Of a DNA stretch of 64,000 nucleotides, positions 12,129 through 24,900 are shown piece after piece (position 1 is the first letter of the stretch; each line of letters starts with the position of its first letter). The position numbers and the translations under genes were made by a program. A model generated the notes under the pieces. The model ran no database searches, was not told where the DNA came from, and saw only the letters and a program-made list of their open reading frames with translations. The DNA is from Marthasterias glacialis (taxonomy: Eukaryota > Echinodermata > Asteroidea > Forcipulatida > Asteriidae): contig OU452236.1 of assembly GCA_911728455.2 (NCBI GenBank), positions 7,248,171-7,312,170 on the forward strand, given 5' to 3'.

Positions 12129-13235
12129 GTATATGGCCCTGTATTAATGCAAAACAAAAACTATTGGGACGATCCTTCTCAATGTTCATGTGAATGTATT
12201 AAGTGTCCCGCCTCCTCAACCCCCCCCCCCCCGCCCCAACCCACACACCCACCCTTACACATGGCCAGTTGCGGGGTACTTCATTGTTCAACTTATTGTC
12301 CCTTTTCTAAAGAATTCCCTGGTGGGGTAGCACTAGAACAAAGAAAACCTTGTGGGGTAGCATTGTTCCATTGTGTAAAGTGCCCCGTAAGTTGGTGAGT
12401 GTAAGGGCACACATACACACACACAAACCTTACGGATCGGGTTTGTGCGGTCCTGACATTAACACATACACAAGCCCACACTTAAGTGTGTAATGACCTC
12501 CAATGGCTGACCCTCCTCTTTGTCCTGACAAACGTGGACCCCGTTGTATTCGTTTGTGATAGCAATCGTGCCCGTATTGTACCTTTTGTTATAAGTCCCC
12601 GGTTTGAACATCACTACAAGTTTTTACTGGATTAGTTGTAGAGCAAAGAATTCTAAATCAGCATTATCATAAATCGCGGCTTTTCTTTCTCGAAAAATGT
12701 GGCCAATACTTCAGAGTTTGTACCAGAGACCTTCGACAGTTCCAATAAGTTATGGAAATTCTTCAAGGAATGTTATGTTTACGATGTTGTAGTACTTGTT
12801 GCACGACGGAATGTTTGAGCCAGACGACCGCAATTACAGTTTTAACACAAGAATTTCACAACTATTTTGAAGCTGAAATCATCCAAAGAAACGGCTTTCC
12901 ATAACTGTGTGATTCCTTTGTCTATTTGAAATTATGCGCGGCTACTAGAATACATAGCATAAAATAAAAGGGCTTAGTAACTGTGCTATTATTACAAAAA
13001 AACGTGTGTATTTGCACATAGTTTGCCATCAGCTGAGATGACGTAGTACCCATCACTACCGGTCACGTGATGACCCGTGAACGCTGGTTGCGCAATCGGT
13101 CTATTATGCGGTTGCTGCCAGATAATTATGTGGCGGCCGCCAGATAAATGGTAAATACAAAATATCCACGCGCTCGTGAAAACAATATTTTACCTCTCAT
13201 ATCACCGCAGTAAGCTTTATTTTTTTCTGCAGTCC
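12129..13235. other. Intergenic stretch, no gene seen
   Basis: It holds C-rich and CA-rich low complexity at about 12215-12260 and 12408-12480. Short open frames occur but none resembles a known protein, and no terminal inverted repeats were found. Confidence 0.6.
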
Positions 13236-13400
13236 AAAACTGCCACTGTCATAATTATTTTCAATGGGGCATTTGTTTTTCTTTGAATCGATTCCAAAAA
13301 AGGGAATCCTTAAAACAAAACTGCCACTGTCATAATTATTTTCAATGGGGCATTTGTTTTTCTTTGAATCGATTCCAAAAAAGGGAATCCTTAAAACAAA
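13236..13400. repeat. 81-bp tandem duplication, two copies
   Basis: The segment starting 'aaaactgccactgtcataat' at 13236 is repeated from 13317 with no visible difference through 'gggaatccttaaaacaaa'. This is either a very recent local duplication or an assembly slip. Confidence 0.9.
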
Positions 13401-13741
13401 ATATTAATTTTCGAGGATGGCAATTCTGGACTGCACAAAAAATTGCCCGCGGTAAGCAGGGGAGTGCAACTGCATGCGTGCGACGTATGTCGAAAAGTAG
13501 CGAAATATATTTAAAATGAAAGGGAAAAACCACCAAAAACCATCAAAAATTATTTATTGAATGGTTTGATTAGGGGCACAACTCAAGGTGCCCTGTGACT
13601 GAATGATAAGAAACTGGAAGACTCTTGCTTGAGTTCTTTACCCTTCTTTAGACCTATATCATGCTGCCACCACCTTAGTCATGTCGTCTGTATCTAATAA
13701 CAGTAATATATGTTCATATTCATTGTACCAAAAAGAACCAG

Positions 13742-13822
13742 ACTATTTGCCCTTCCAGCCTCGGTTTGGTTACATTGGTTTGAATGGGAAAAATCAAGAT
13801 GGCCGCACCATGATAAAGGTTT
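13742..13822 (+). repeat. Dispersed repeat, family B, copy 1
   Basis: About 80 bp, including 'cttccagcctcggtttggtt' and 'gatggccgcaccatgataaa', matches the reverse complement of 42070-42152 at roughly 90%. No terminal repeats were recognised. Confidence 0.65.
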
Positions 13823-14071
13823 ATTGCACACCGCGAAGCCGAAGCAGACGCAGGTGAAACTAAAGACAATAAATACAAAACAAAATTAATATCGAATAAT
13901 ACATTAAGTAATGACACAATAGTCAATCAACCTATCTAACAAAAAGAGGACCACATTGACTATAACAAGTGAAATCCATCATAAACAAATCGTCTATATT
14001 TACGTTAATACATTATCTTAAAGCATAAACTTACACATCATTGTTGGGGTAAAGCATAGCAGCACACACAA

Positions 14072-14870
14072 TTGGACTTCAACGAGGAGGATATAAGTCA
14101 AATAGTATTGAAAAGTATAGTATTAAATTTGAGGTCTGCAATTATAAATCATACTCAGATATATTTTGGTATTCCACAGGGTTCCATACTTGGCCCCCTC
14201 TTATTTACTTTATTTGTTAACGATCTCCCTGGCTGTTTGAGTAACAAATGTTTGCTTTATGCTGATGACTTGAAAGTTTTTCGCCAGATTGGTTGTACTG
14301 CAGATAATATATCTTCGCAGGCAAACTTGGATAGAATCATGACCAGGTCGGAAACTTGGCGTCTGTTTCTTAATGTTAATAAATATAGTACTTTAACTCT
14401 GACTATTAAGAAGACGCTTCTCAAATTTGATTACACTTTAGGTGATAACATTCTTACCAGGGTTGATGTTCAGAAAGATCATGGCATTTTTATTGATAGC
14501 AGACTCACTTTCGTCCCTCATGTTAATTGTACAATAAAAAAAAACTAATCGCATGAGTGGTTTGAAATGGCACAACTTCCGTTCCTTGAAGAACGAACAT
14601 GTATTACGGAACTTGTTTTGTTCCCTTATTAGACCTAACCTGGAGTATTATACAGTAGTTCTATATCTGCCCATCAAACACATAGGTTAGAAGGAGTTCA
14701 GTATCGTTTTCTCAAATTTATCTATAGGACGCTTCATAATGGCACTATTTTTAACTTGGATTATCTTGAATGATGTGAAGTTTACAGACTTCCACCTCTC
14801 AGACGCAGAAGAATTGTCTACGACTGTTTATTTCTGTATAAACATCCCATTTAGTTTACATGTTCCTGGT
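14072..14870 (+). pseudogene. Reverse transcriptase remnant of a non-LTR retrotransposon
   Basis: The open frame 14072-14548 shows the core of a LINE reverse transcriptase of the jockey/CR1 kind. It has the block GIPQGSILGPLLF around residues 35-47, then about 20 residues later the catalytic YADD motif in LLYADDLKVF, then the W-x-L-x-x-N-x-x-K helix region and the 'LGV/HGIFIDSRLTF' thumb-proximal block. Similarity continues past the stop in shifted frames (about 14550-14870), where 'LRNLFCSLIRPNLEYY' can be read, so the 3' half is frameshifted. No endonuclease or 5' part is present. In family members this enzyme copies the element's RNA at a nicked target. Here it is 5'-truncated and broken, with a (TTTC)n run at its 3' side. 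Jockey versus CR1 clade cannot be decided from this fragment. Confidence 0.85.
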
Positions 14871-14898
14871 CGTTTTTCTTCATTTCTTCATTTCTTCA

Positions 14899-15000
<102 letters not shown>

Positions 15001-15304
15001 TTTTTATTTATACTTGTGTTCATGTACGTATGTACTACAGTGTATTTCATTGCGTTTTTAATATGCATTCATTGCACTTCTTTATCTATATATATTCTCT
15101 ATTTGCCACATTGTCGTGTTCCGTTTTATGTTTAATTTGTTATAGTAATTTTTTTAATGTCACCTTTCTATGTACTTTTTTTTATATATGGTTATAAATA
15201 TTTATTTCATAATATATATTTTTAATTCTTGTTTTTCATCCATTCCTGTAATTGGCAGCTTGTCCGCTGTTGGTTTGGTCTATAAATAAATGAAAATAAA
15301 TGAA

Positions 15305-16108
15305 AGACCTCACTAGAGCTAGGCCGTGGCCAGGGAGTCGTAATGAAATGAAATACAAGGGCGTTGGCTCCATACCATATGAAGTACAAGGAAACCCAAA
15401 CAACGTCAGCTCTATGAAATTATTAATACGGGCCTCTAATACATTAAGATGATAATACAATAAAGTAAACCCCCAATAATAAGCATATTAGATAAATAGA
15501 TAAATTAAATGTCACTTACGAGCTTGACAACGGAAAAGAACCGACAATGAACCAAAATGAACTCAACGGAAACAGGAACAGAAACGATTCAAATTTCCCG
15601 CACGCTTGGCTGGTGAACCGAAAATGCCCGCTTTGTCATCAGCCGGTGCATACCGGACGTTCCAAAAATACGACAAACAAAGAGTACGCTTGAACTGCGA
15701 CCTTTTGTAAAGCAAGCAAACTCACGAGTGAATAAAGTAAATACTCGGTGTAGATAACAGCATCCGTCGATTTAACATTCCGGTAAATACCACTGGAGTG
15801 GTAATTTCAAAGTATATTTTGTAATCTGCCCTTAATGTTCTTGTGAAATTTTTCTCCCCACATTTTATTTTGCGGAGAGAAAACCATTGGAAAAATCGTA
15901 AAGGGTGGGTCTTTACGACACCCTTTCTGCCCAGCGAAAATGCAACCCCATCCTGAGCATAGGAGAAATGCTGTTAAAGCAAAATTGGACGCTAAAAAAA
16001 CAGAAGCCTTCAGATTAAACTTAACAACAATTAATTTTGAAAACACAAAAGTAGCTGCTGCAAACTGCTTACCAACCAAAAGGACATTTCATATAAATGC
16101 AAAAACAC
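15305..16108. other. Intergenic stretch, no gene seen
   Basis: AT-rich sequence with only short open frames. I see no terminal repeats, RNA gene or recognisable protein. Confidence 0.5.
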
Positions 16109-16208
16109 TGGTAATGGCCTCACGTTTCGACCCTAGCAGAGTCATTCTCAAAGGCTTATATGCCCTTGAGAAAGACTCTGCTAGGGTCGAAACGAGAAGC
16201 CATAACAA
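16109..16208. repeat. Near-perfect hairpin repeat, family C
   Basis: The arms 16123-16155 and 16162-16194 are complementary at 31 of 33 positions around a 6-nt loop (core 'tttcgaccctagcagagtc'). Weaker pairing extends the arms to about 47 nt each. A related half-copy is at 44660-44694. A transcript would fold into a long stem. It is most simply a short inverted-repeat element. Confidence 0.85.
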
Positions 16209-16542
16209 TTGATTTTGTCATTTTCAGTAAATCATTATTTTGTACAAATTTGAATAATGGGCTTTGTTGGAAAGCTGTTTAATGGATGGTTTCTACATTT
16301 CAAAAAATACATAGGGCCCCCCTCTTAAAAGAAGTATTATTGGGGGAAAACTGTCATGAAATTAACTTTGTAGATTTTAAAGTTAGGCCTATACTACATC
16401 TGCACATAAACACAACAATGCGGCTTTTACTGATGCCCTTTTCATTGGTGAGTATTTTTGTTTTTGGTGTACTGTACATGAACCTCCATTTATAGTTATT
16501 TCTCTAAATTTAATTACCACACTTCCCATATACATGTATTAT

Positions 16543-16645
16543 TAAAGTAAGTGAACGAAGACGACTGCATTCCAGACCAACAAAACGGATATATCCGCTG
16601 CTCATTGCAATGTCCCAGACAACCATTTGGCAAACACTGTAAAGA
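16543..16645 (+). other. Possible orphan exon, cysteine-rich EGF-like fragment
   Basis: One frame reads about 30 residues with six cysteines spaced as in EGF-like or multi-EGF proteins, including DDCIPDQQNGYIRC and QCPRQPFGKHC. A stop lies just upstream in frame, and 'ag' at about 16550 could be an acceptor. A GT follows at the GACGTT after the last cysteine, but it is a poor donor. No partner exon was recognised on either side. It could be an exon of a gene whose other exons are lost, an unrecognised 5' exon, or chance. Confidence 0.25.
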
Positions 16646-19188
16646 CGTTCTCAACATTAAAAACATACGCCTATGTTTGACTTTTAAAAATCAATTTTCT
16701 GAACCCCCTTTAATAAAGTAAATGGAAACGTTAAAAAATAAATCATATTGCAATTTGCTTGGGTCTTGGGAGTTTAAGCTTTGCAAAAAAACAAAAATAG
16801 TACTAATAAAAGAAACTGTCAACTAAATTGCAGAAACTGAACTTCTCATTGTGTTTAGCGCCCTCTGTTGTGTTACGGAGATCCCATATGGATTCAGTTT
16901 GCACATTGCAACTTAGAACAGTGAATTGCCCCTGCAGGAACCATCCGTCACACTTTCATGTCAAATAAATTACAAGTACGTTTAATCTTAAGTAGAGGCA
17001 GCTCAAGAGTAATGGGGCCTATAGCGATATGGATCATTACGATATGGAGCATTGCAGCATCGGGGCTTAACTCCTGTTGCAAACGTCCCCCGGCATCCCC
17101 CGGCAGCTCACAGTCTTTTATGTCACGGATACATAGTTTCTAATTCTATAGAATGATAGAACTGTTTCAAACCAAAAATCAACGGCATCGTCTCCACGCC
17201 CACCAATATACCAACAGGGGACAACACGCCCGAAGGACTAGAAACATGTTTAATAGACCGACCTTACAGGATTTGCGCATAAGTAGTACTAATTGTTGTT
17301 TCCGATGATTGAGCGTAGTCGGGTGGATCCCTCGTTATATATGGGGGGTACACACTACAACCTTGACAGATAAATTACAAGGTTGCAACAGCCGTCCGTT
17401 AACCTTGACTTGGGGAAGATATAAAGACACACTTTACATCGAGATACCCGCCATGCCCACTAGCAACTCCCAGGTCAGAATTGACCCGGATTCCGAGACC
17501 CTTGGGCCTGACCCACTTATGGGTCAATATGACCCGGAATCTGTGTCAAACTGACGTAAAATCTGTGTCCAAATCAAATTGTTCAACCAGTTTCAGCCTG
17601 AACCAGATTTGTGTCTGGCCCCGGGACCCGGAATCCGTTTCACTTCTGACCGGGGAGTTTTTATAGTGTGGTTATTGCATGATGAGATTCTTTCCTTAAC
17701 TTGTTTTCAAGGAGCACTTTGTGCACCAAATATAGAGAAGGATGTAGTCCCCCACCGTCTCCCTCCAATAAACACAAACACGTCCACATTTTTCACTAAC
17801 CAAAGTACCAATGTGTCCTACCATTCGTCAGACCATGCAAAAAGAGTTTATTCCATATAGAATGATTTATAAGTCTGCTCAACTGCTACAACGGTTTTGC
17901 TCACAGGATCCATGAGCTACAACTTGTATTATGTTGACGAATATGAAGAGCCGTTTTAAGTGAAATATCCCTCTGGGAAAATATCAATGTCAGCGGTGAA
18001 ATAAAGTTAAAAGCTATTTCTTTGTTAGGAAGAATTGTTTATAGATGAATCAAGTTAATGCATTAAATCCAAGGCTTGAAGTAACTTATGGTTAAAACAG
18101 TTTGATTTCGAGACAACGACATCCCAAATAAAATATTTAGACAATTGCTGTTGTTTCCTGTAGTCTCACTTTTATCGACTTTTAGTTTCTAGTTTGTTTT
18201 AAAAATTGGGTTGGAATTCAATTAACACGTATTGGAGGCAACATCTCGGAAATGCTAAACATCTGTCGTCAAGTCTTGTATATCGGTTACCTTGACCTCC
18301 TCTAAAACACAGACAAGTAGGAAACAACGAGTTAGTTCCAAGCAAAAACCCAGACGCCGGAATGAAAACTGAAAATGTTTTTGCCATCGAAAGGTTTCCC
18401 GACGGTAAAGGTGTTTTCCTCTTTGGCCGCACGCACATCATATCACCATTTTACAGCCTCAGAAGGAACTTGCGAGTCAACTACCCGTCAGCATATTACA
18501 CTGCCACAGGTTCAGCACTGTGCGCCTACAGCGCCAGCAACAGTCTTGAGGGACCTATCCTTCATTCCATGCCTTGCTTCAAAACGAACACGTTGTCAAT
18601 ATTGTAGAGGAGGAAACAACAAACGGAAGAAGAGATTCAATATTTCCTTGGGGGTACACCACCACATAAAGATTACAGCGAGTCCCTTCGGTTGGGCTGC
18701 AGTCTACAAGAAGTCTCCGAATTATGCATATCGACTGTCTTCACTCATCCTTTGTCAAGCCAACATTTCAAAAAGCTCAAAAACTTATCGAGTAGATACC
18801 GAGTCGTCAGACGTCACATGAGCACAAGCAGTGTCCGTGATGTAAGCAGTTGGCTGAGACCCTGTTTGCCCTTTCGCCAGTCACTAACAACATTTGTGTT
18901 GCACACAGGAACATAACCTTGACGGGGCTCAAGTTCTTCGAAACAGCTGAGAAATAAGACCGTTCAACAAGTCTGCTCTATCCACCAACACTGGATCATT
19001 TTACCAAGTAATATGACGTTTTCCTGTGCGTTTTGTCCATATAGGCCTGCCTATGACAGCCCTTGATGACGATGAAACATCTATAAGTATACGACTGATA
19101 AATTTGAAGTTGGAGTATATCGTGTGTGCGTAGCTGAAGACCATCTTGGGTAGCAAGCCTGGTCTCCAGTTAACCAACACCACCCGGC
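16646..19188. other. Intergenic stretch upstream of the CELSR-like gene
   Basis: The part at 17470-17650 holds several direct copies of a motif like 'gacccggaatc(t/c)gtgtc' in both tidy and degraded form, as in a worn minisatellite. The rest shows nothing recognisable apart from the fragment noted at 18480-18660. The promoter of the + strand gene should lie near 19000-19188, but I see no clear core elements there. Confidence 0.5.
18480..18660 (+). pseudogene. Possible transposase C-terminal fragment
   Basis: A frame open from 18375 to 18821 contains KRTRCQYCRGGNNKRKKRF. The pattern R-x-R-C-x-x-C followed by a K/R-rich segment recalls the cysteine-rich tail of piggyBac-like transposases. The expected further cysteine pairs and the catalytic part are not present, so this is at best a decayed remnant. 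Confidence 0.2.
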
Positions 19189-21943
19189 ATGCGCTCCCAT
19201 CTTACTTTGCTTTTGTATATACTCTACATTTGCTGCGGACTGACGGCCGTCGGTGTCAACGCCGGTGAAGGTGGACGCCGGGCAAAAGTGAAGAAAGCGC
19301 GACAACGTAAGCCTGCTCTGAATTGGAAGGGTTCTAAAAACCGAGTCGACGAGAATGATTCAGCGGCCGGTACTCATGGGTTGGTGTTTGGACAAGAGAC
19401 TTACGAAGGGGAGGTAACAGAGAATGCCCCGGTCGGGTCGCTGGTGCTCACCATATCTGCATCACAGACTGGAAACGGTAATGTTTACATGAAATGTCAT
19501 CCATATAAAATTGCTTCCGAAATCGCAAACAAATTATATAGTTCTTTGCATTTGTCAATACATTTCACCCCAGGAATTTGTGCATTAGACAATAATAATA
19601 ACATTATACAATAAGAACACCATACAATAATTTTTTGGCTGGTTAATAGGAGCTTTAGAAAATTGCACAATTCCAAAATGGCAATAGACTGCAGTAAAAA
19701 AATAGAGCCGAATGTTCCATCCCAAACGGCAATCATCATTTTTACGCAATTCTTTTCTGTTCCCTTTTTCTAACTAAATGTTTCGAGAGAGGTTGTCTTC
19801 AAGACTTCCTGATATATCTGACAAAACTGACATTGTTTTAGCTATCCCTACTGCTCCATTGTTGGTGAAATTAACATATACATACCAAAGGAATCAACTT
19901 AACACCCCAGGTTTTTGCAATGTATTTATATAAATTATTTTATCGTCTCTTCGTGCTGACGGCGGTATCATGCCATTAAATCAAGAGTTAAATTTTCCAC
20001 TGATTTCCTTTTTTGTAAAAAAGAGAAACTTTGCATAAATGAAAAATTACTTTTGTCTGTGACATTACCAGCCTCATACATTCAAGTAAGACAGTCTAGA
20101 CTGTTCTTTCGAGGTTAAGAAGGTCACGTGACCTACTCGAGTCATCAAGGGCATGCGACATATTTCTTGACTGTGACATGCTGATGTCAGCAACTGTTGA
20201 AAGATCAAGTTTCAACACGAGCAGCAAGAAAATAACATGTAGTTGATGAAAATGGAACCTCTGTGGGCAACTGAACGGAAAGGCAGAGGTGTCGCCTCAC
20301 GGGACGATGTGAAGACACCTGTTGTGGTCGCTTATTTTTACCAGAACCTTAAAAAACTCACAGGAAGAATTTTACAAATTTGAAGTAACCTTATAAGACT
20401 AAACACTATGAAATGCAGCCGATCATATATATGAAAATGTTAAACTAGGATCAAAGTTCATGTGAGATGTATCATACGGTACATTATTCCTGTAAAATGT
20501 TTGATCAGACATAGTGGTATACCAGGCAGAACAATAATTGCTTAGGATTATTGACATGTTTTCCCTATTTGAGTAATGATGTATATCCATTTTTGGGAAA
20601 TGCACTCAGAATATTATAACCCAGTGTTGAAACGGTAACCCGTCAGATTGTTCAAGTCGGATTATATTTCATGTTGTCAGGAAAGTGACATGTCGGATCG
20701 ATTCATAACGTCTCAGCGTTCCGGGCACTGTTTTGAACGCCTGAATTTTGTAATGTATTTTACGTTTTATTAAGAAATGTTGAAAGAGGTTATATTTTAT
20801 GGCATTGCTGTGTATATACTGCAGGATTTTGTGAAGATGACAGCATGCCACGTAGTGCAACTTAGAGAATGTTTTAGTAAAATAGTCTTTATCAACAGAT
20901 CGCAAATATCTGAGCATGGTGAAAGGTGTTTGTGGATTTGTGCAATTTTGGATGTCGTGAACCCCATTTTTTTCAGAACTATGACATAATCATTTGATAC
21001 GGAGTAAATTTCGCAAATATTAAGCATACATTTGTCATTTTCCATGCCCAGGAAATTTTTTTTTTCCAGGGATTCTGATGACCCAAAACCTTTTCGTAAA
21101 TAATACAGGAAACTTGTTTTTTTGTGTGTGTTTGTGGTAAATAATTGTCCTTGGGTGTTTTGCGTTGGTCTAATGGACTGTATAAATATTCCATTGGGGA
21201 GAAGTTAGTGGCAAGTCGCAGTTTTGTTATTTCTACAAGGGGAGGTCGATGCAATGTCAGAGGGGTCATGACATCTGATCCCGATTGTCGAATGAGTATA
21301 CCATTAAAACGTGGACGGACTTCTTATTAAATCAATTATTGGTTTAAATAACACACCAACAGATACCCTGCGGCGTGGATGTACAATTGAACGGAAATAT
21401 GCATGACATGTTTGACAAAAAAGTGTTATCGTCGTCTCTACTTGAAAAGCAAACATCCCAAACATACAACTCTGTAGGAAACATAACGTCACACGTTTAT
21501 GCTTGAAAAGTCGCACTATTAACCAGAATGGATCAATATTAGAATTTAAAGTAACTGTCATTTTCCTGTAGCTGGCTGCCGCAATTTTGTGGGCGATCAC
21601 AGTGACTGTATAAAATATCCATGCAATAAAACACCTACAGTTTGTTGTAAATTGTAGTAAGCCGTGATTGAAAAACATGAACTTGCCTCTCGGAAATACA
21701 ACCAGCACAACCACACTCTACATAGAAACATACCGTCCGCCATTTTGTGGAATTAAACAATTTTGCTCAACAAAGTGGCGGACCGTGTTCTGTCACGAAA
21801 ATAAACAAGAACCACACAATTTCAAGGGATAATAATTGTTTTATGTTAATCAGTACATTTTATTTTGTTAATATCTTCCAACCAAAAGTGCCTAATCCGA
21901 AGGCAAAGTGTCCCTTTAATTGTTAGGCATAGAATTCTATAAT

Positions 21944-21982
<39 letters not shown>

Positions 21983-24900
21983 TTATTAGTATTTTTTAAT
22001 ACTCGTTATTTAAAAAATGTAATATGTGTTTCTATCGTTGCTGGCATTGTTTTGTGGAACCTTTCACCTACTCTGGTAAAACAATTGATGCAAGAGAGTA
22101 TATTCATCCAGACCGGTTAATTTTTAATAAATGTCTTTAACTGACAAGCAGGAAATCTACTTTGAAAAAAATGAACGCTCAAAGTACACACAGATTTGAT
22201 CGTCTTTATACTTCTTACTCTCTTGTTTCTTAACTAGAAAAACTTAAAGCCAACAAATTTAGGTGACTGAGAATGACTGTGTAGATTGTCACAAGCTGTA
22301 TTAGGTGACTGAGAATGATTATGTATAGTCTCAAAATGTTTTAGGTGACTGAAAATGACTTTGTACACTGTAACAAGATGTTTTAGGTGACTGATAATGA
22401 CTTTGTACATTGTCACAAGATGTTTTAGGTGACTGAGAATGACTGTGTGCATTGTCTGAGTCTGTTTTATGTGACCGTGAATTATTGTGTACATCGTCAA
22501 AAGCTGTTTTAGATGCCTGAGAATGACTTTGTGCGTTATCACAAGCTGTGTCGAAATTTTGAATCAACTGCTTACCTGAGGTTTAAGTTGCTAATTTAAA
22601 CTTTAAAACAACTTTTGTCCTGTTTAAGTTTATGGATAGCATTTTTTAAATTTGATTATTCCGGTAATGTTATATGCCATTTATTTTTAGTCCATTTATT
22701 ATTTTTAGTGTTCTGGTCTGCTGTATGCGCATTTAAATATGTTATAATTTATTATTTACGTTTACTGACAGACGTAAGCTTTTCGCATCAAAGTTTCAAC
22801 TTCTGGTAATCATTTTCACGGACGATGTCCACCAATAGATGTGCGGATTTCTATTCTACATTAAAATACTGGTAGTTGCTGGCATTTTTTCCAAGTCAGT
22901 GATTATAAAACATTTATGGTCTGTTTGAAATCCTTCGACAACCCCATTCGTACTAACACCATCACGCATCTAAGCATTTACAACGCGTGTTACCAACTAT
23001 AAAACGCACATAGAACTATATGCACCTAGTTCCCTTCTAGTTTTTGCTTAGCCAATTGATTTGTAAGGCAATGCTTTCGACTAGGCAGTTCTATCCAGTT
23101 GGGTCTTGGACACCCCCTAGCTGCCAAGAGTGTATAGATTTAGGAAAATTTCTCCGTCGAATTAACCACTTTGCTCCCCGTCGTTTCTCCGATCGCGGAC
23201 AAGCCTCAATCCCCGGGACCTGTACCGTCGATCACGGCGGGGAAGGGAGAAAGAAAACGAGCTTTTTATATGAACCTTGAAGATTTATTTCTGTTTTTAT
23301 TGATTTTTATTACTGAACAATTGTATGTAATTGTCGCCGGTATACCTGAAAATATGCCACTGTATTTTGGTGTTATTAAACTTGTCTCGGTCGCTTCATC
23401 GCAGTTTGTCCAAATGCGGAAGGGTTCACCTGTTGATTGTGTTATTATCAATGGCCATTTCACAGCTTAACAAATTGAATTTCTAAACCGCAAGTTTTGT
23501 AAACCACAGAGAAATCTAAATTGCGTACAAGACATGTTTGGTAACCACAACTGTACAATCCATCCAAAGGTTTCCCATAAATCAAAGTTGACATTGCCTG
23601 AGGGTTCGGAAATATGTTTCCCCGGATGTTTTTGAATGGAAGTATTCTGGGTTATACATTCATGTGCCTGAATGATCTGTTTGTTTATACAACATAGTAC
23701 AAGAGAGTTGAGTCATGTGCAAATTAATTTTCACAACGACTATTTATTGTACCTCAGAAAAATGAAATGTAGGCTAAAGTTTCTAACCCCTTTGTGCAAA
23801 ATTCTGATTTTATCCTGACTTTTACATTTTCCATATATACGTGTACAATGTTGGAAACCAGTCATCTCGCCCATAGCAGAGACACCCCCACCCCCAACCC
23901 CTTACTTTATTTTAATCCCGAATTGACTCTTTTGGGTGCAGGATTGTGTATCAGCTATTTGTATATTCTATATTCTTTCTGGTGGTTTCTGGCAAGAAAT
24001 CAAGGTCAATGGATCAACAGGAACCTAATATTTCCTCTTTTCATTCCTTTATTTGTGTTTTTTGTATGTTTTCTTTCCTCTTTCTTTGTAGGCCTACGTC
24101 ATTTTATACTGTCAGTAGGCCTATAGCAAAGCATGCATGCCCATCGAGGCATAATCAAGCAAAACATTCCACCAATTTCGTATTTTTTTTCTTCACAAAC
24201 AAAATATAAAAAGGGAATACGTACACCCCTGTGGACCTATTCCCAAGGTCAAAGTGTGATGGGTTTTTTTTATTAAAACTGTGATCAATTTTAGGACTCC
24301 TTATGCCGTCTACAATCCTCAATAAATATACTCATTTTTAGCAGATAAGCCTACGCCTTTTTCAACACCAACTTTTTTTTGTACTTTTGTAAATCTTTTT
24401 TTTTTTCCTCGATGAAATAGGACACAGGAGACGCGGAAGCGCGGTTCACGTTTCACACCATGTTCCAAGTTATCACATTTCCGAACCGACAGAATTTACC
24501 CGCGGGACCAACAGGCAAACAGTACCCGGAGGAGAGACGCGGTCCCCGGCCTAGGCTATACTGACGCCTCCGCTCACCCTTTTATGGGGTTATGTCAGTT
24601 GTGAATTTGAAGTGCCTGGAGTTATTTCTTCAGTTATTTTGTTGTTTGCACGCTACTATATTCTGGAGGCAAATCATTGTAGATATGATGAAAGCACTTG
24701 TTGTTTGGGAATGAAGCAAAATGTTTTTCATGGCACAAGAGAGCGCATATTTAAACTGCGAAGGTTAACTATTTGAATTACCTGGCTAGTATAATACAAA
24801 GAGAGCAGATATAGACAGGTACAATTATTTACATATTATACTGAGTAAGATCGTCAGTTATAGCAAGCAATGCAATGCAAGTCAAGGCGCAGAGGCATGC

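Noticed and set aside
20121-20134. Perfect palindrome AGGTCACGTGACCT with an E-box centre
   Set aside because: A single 14-bp site inside a large intron has no supporting context; it could be chance.
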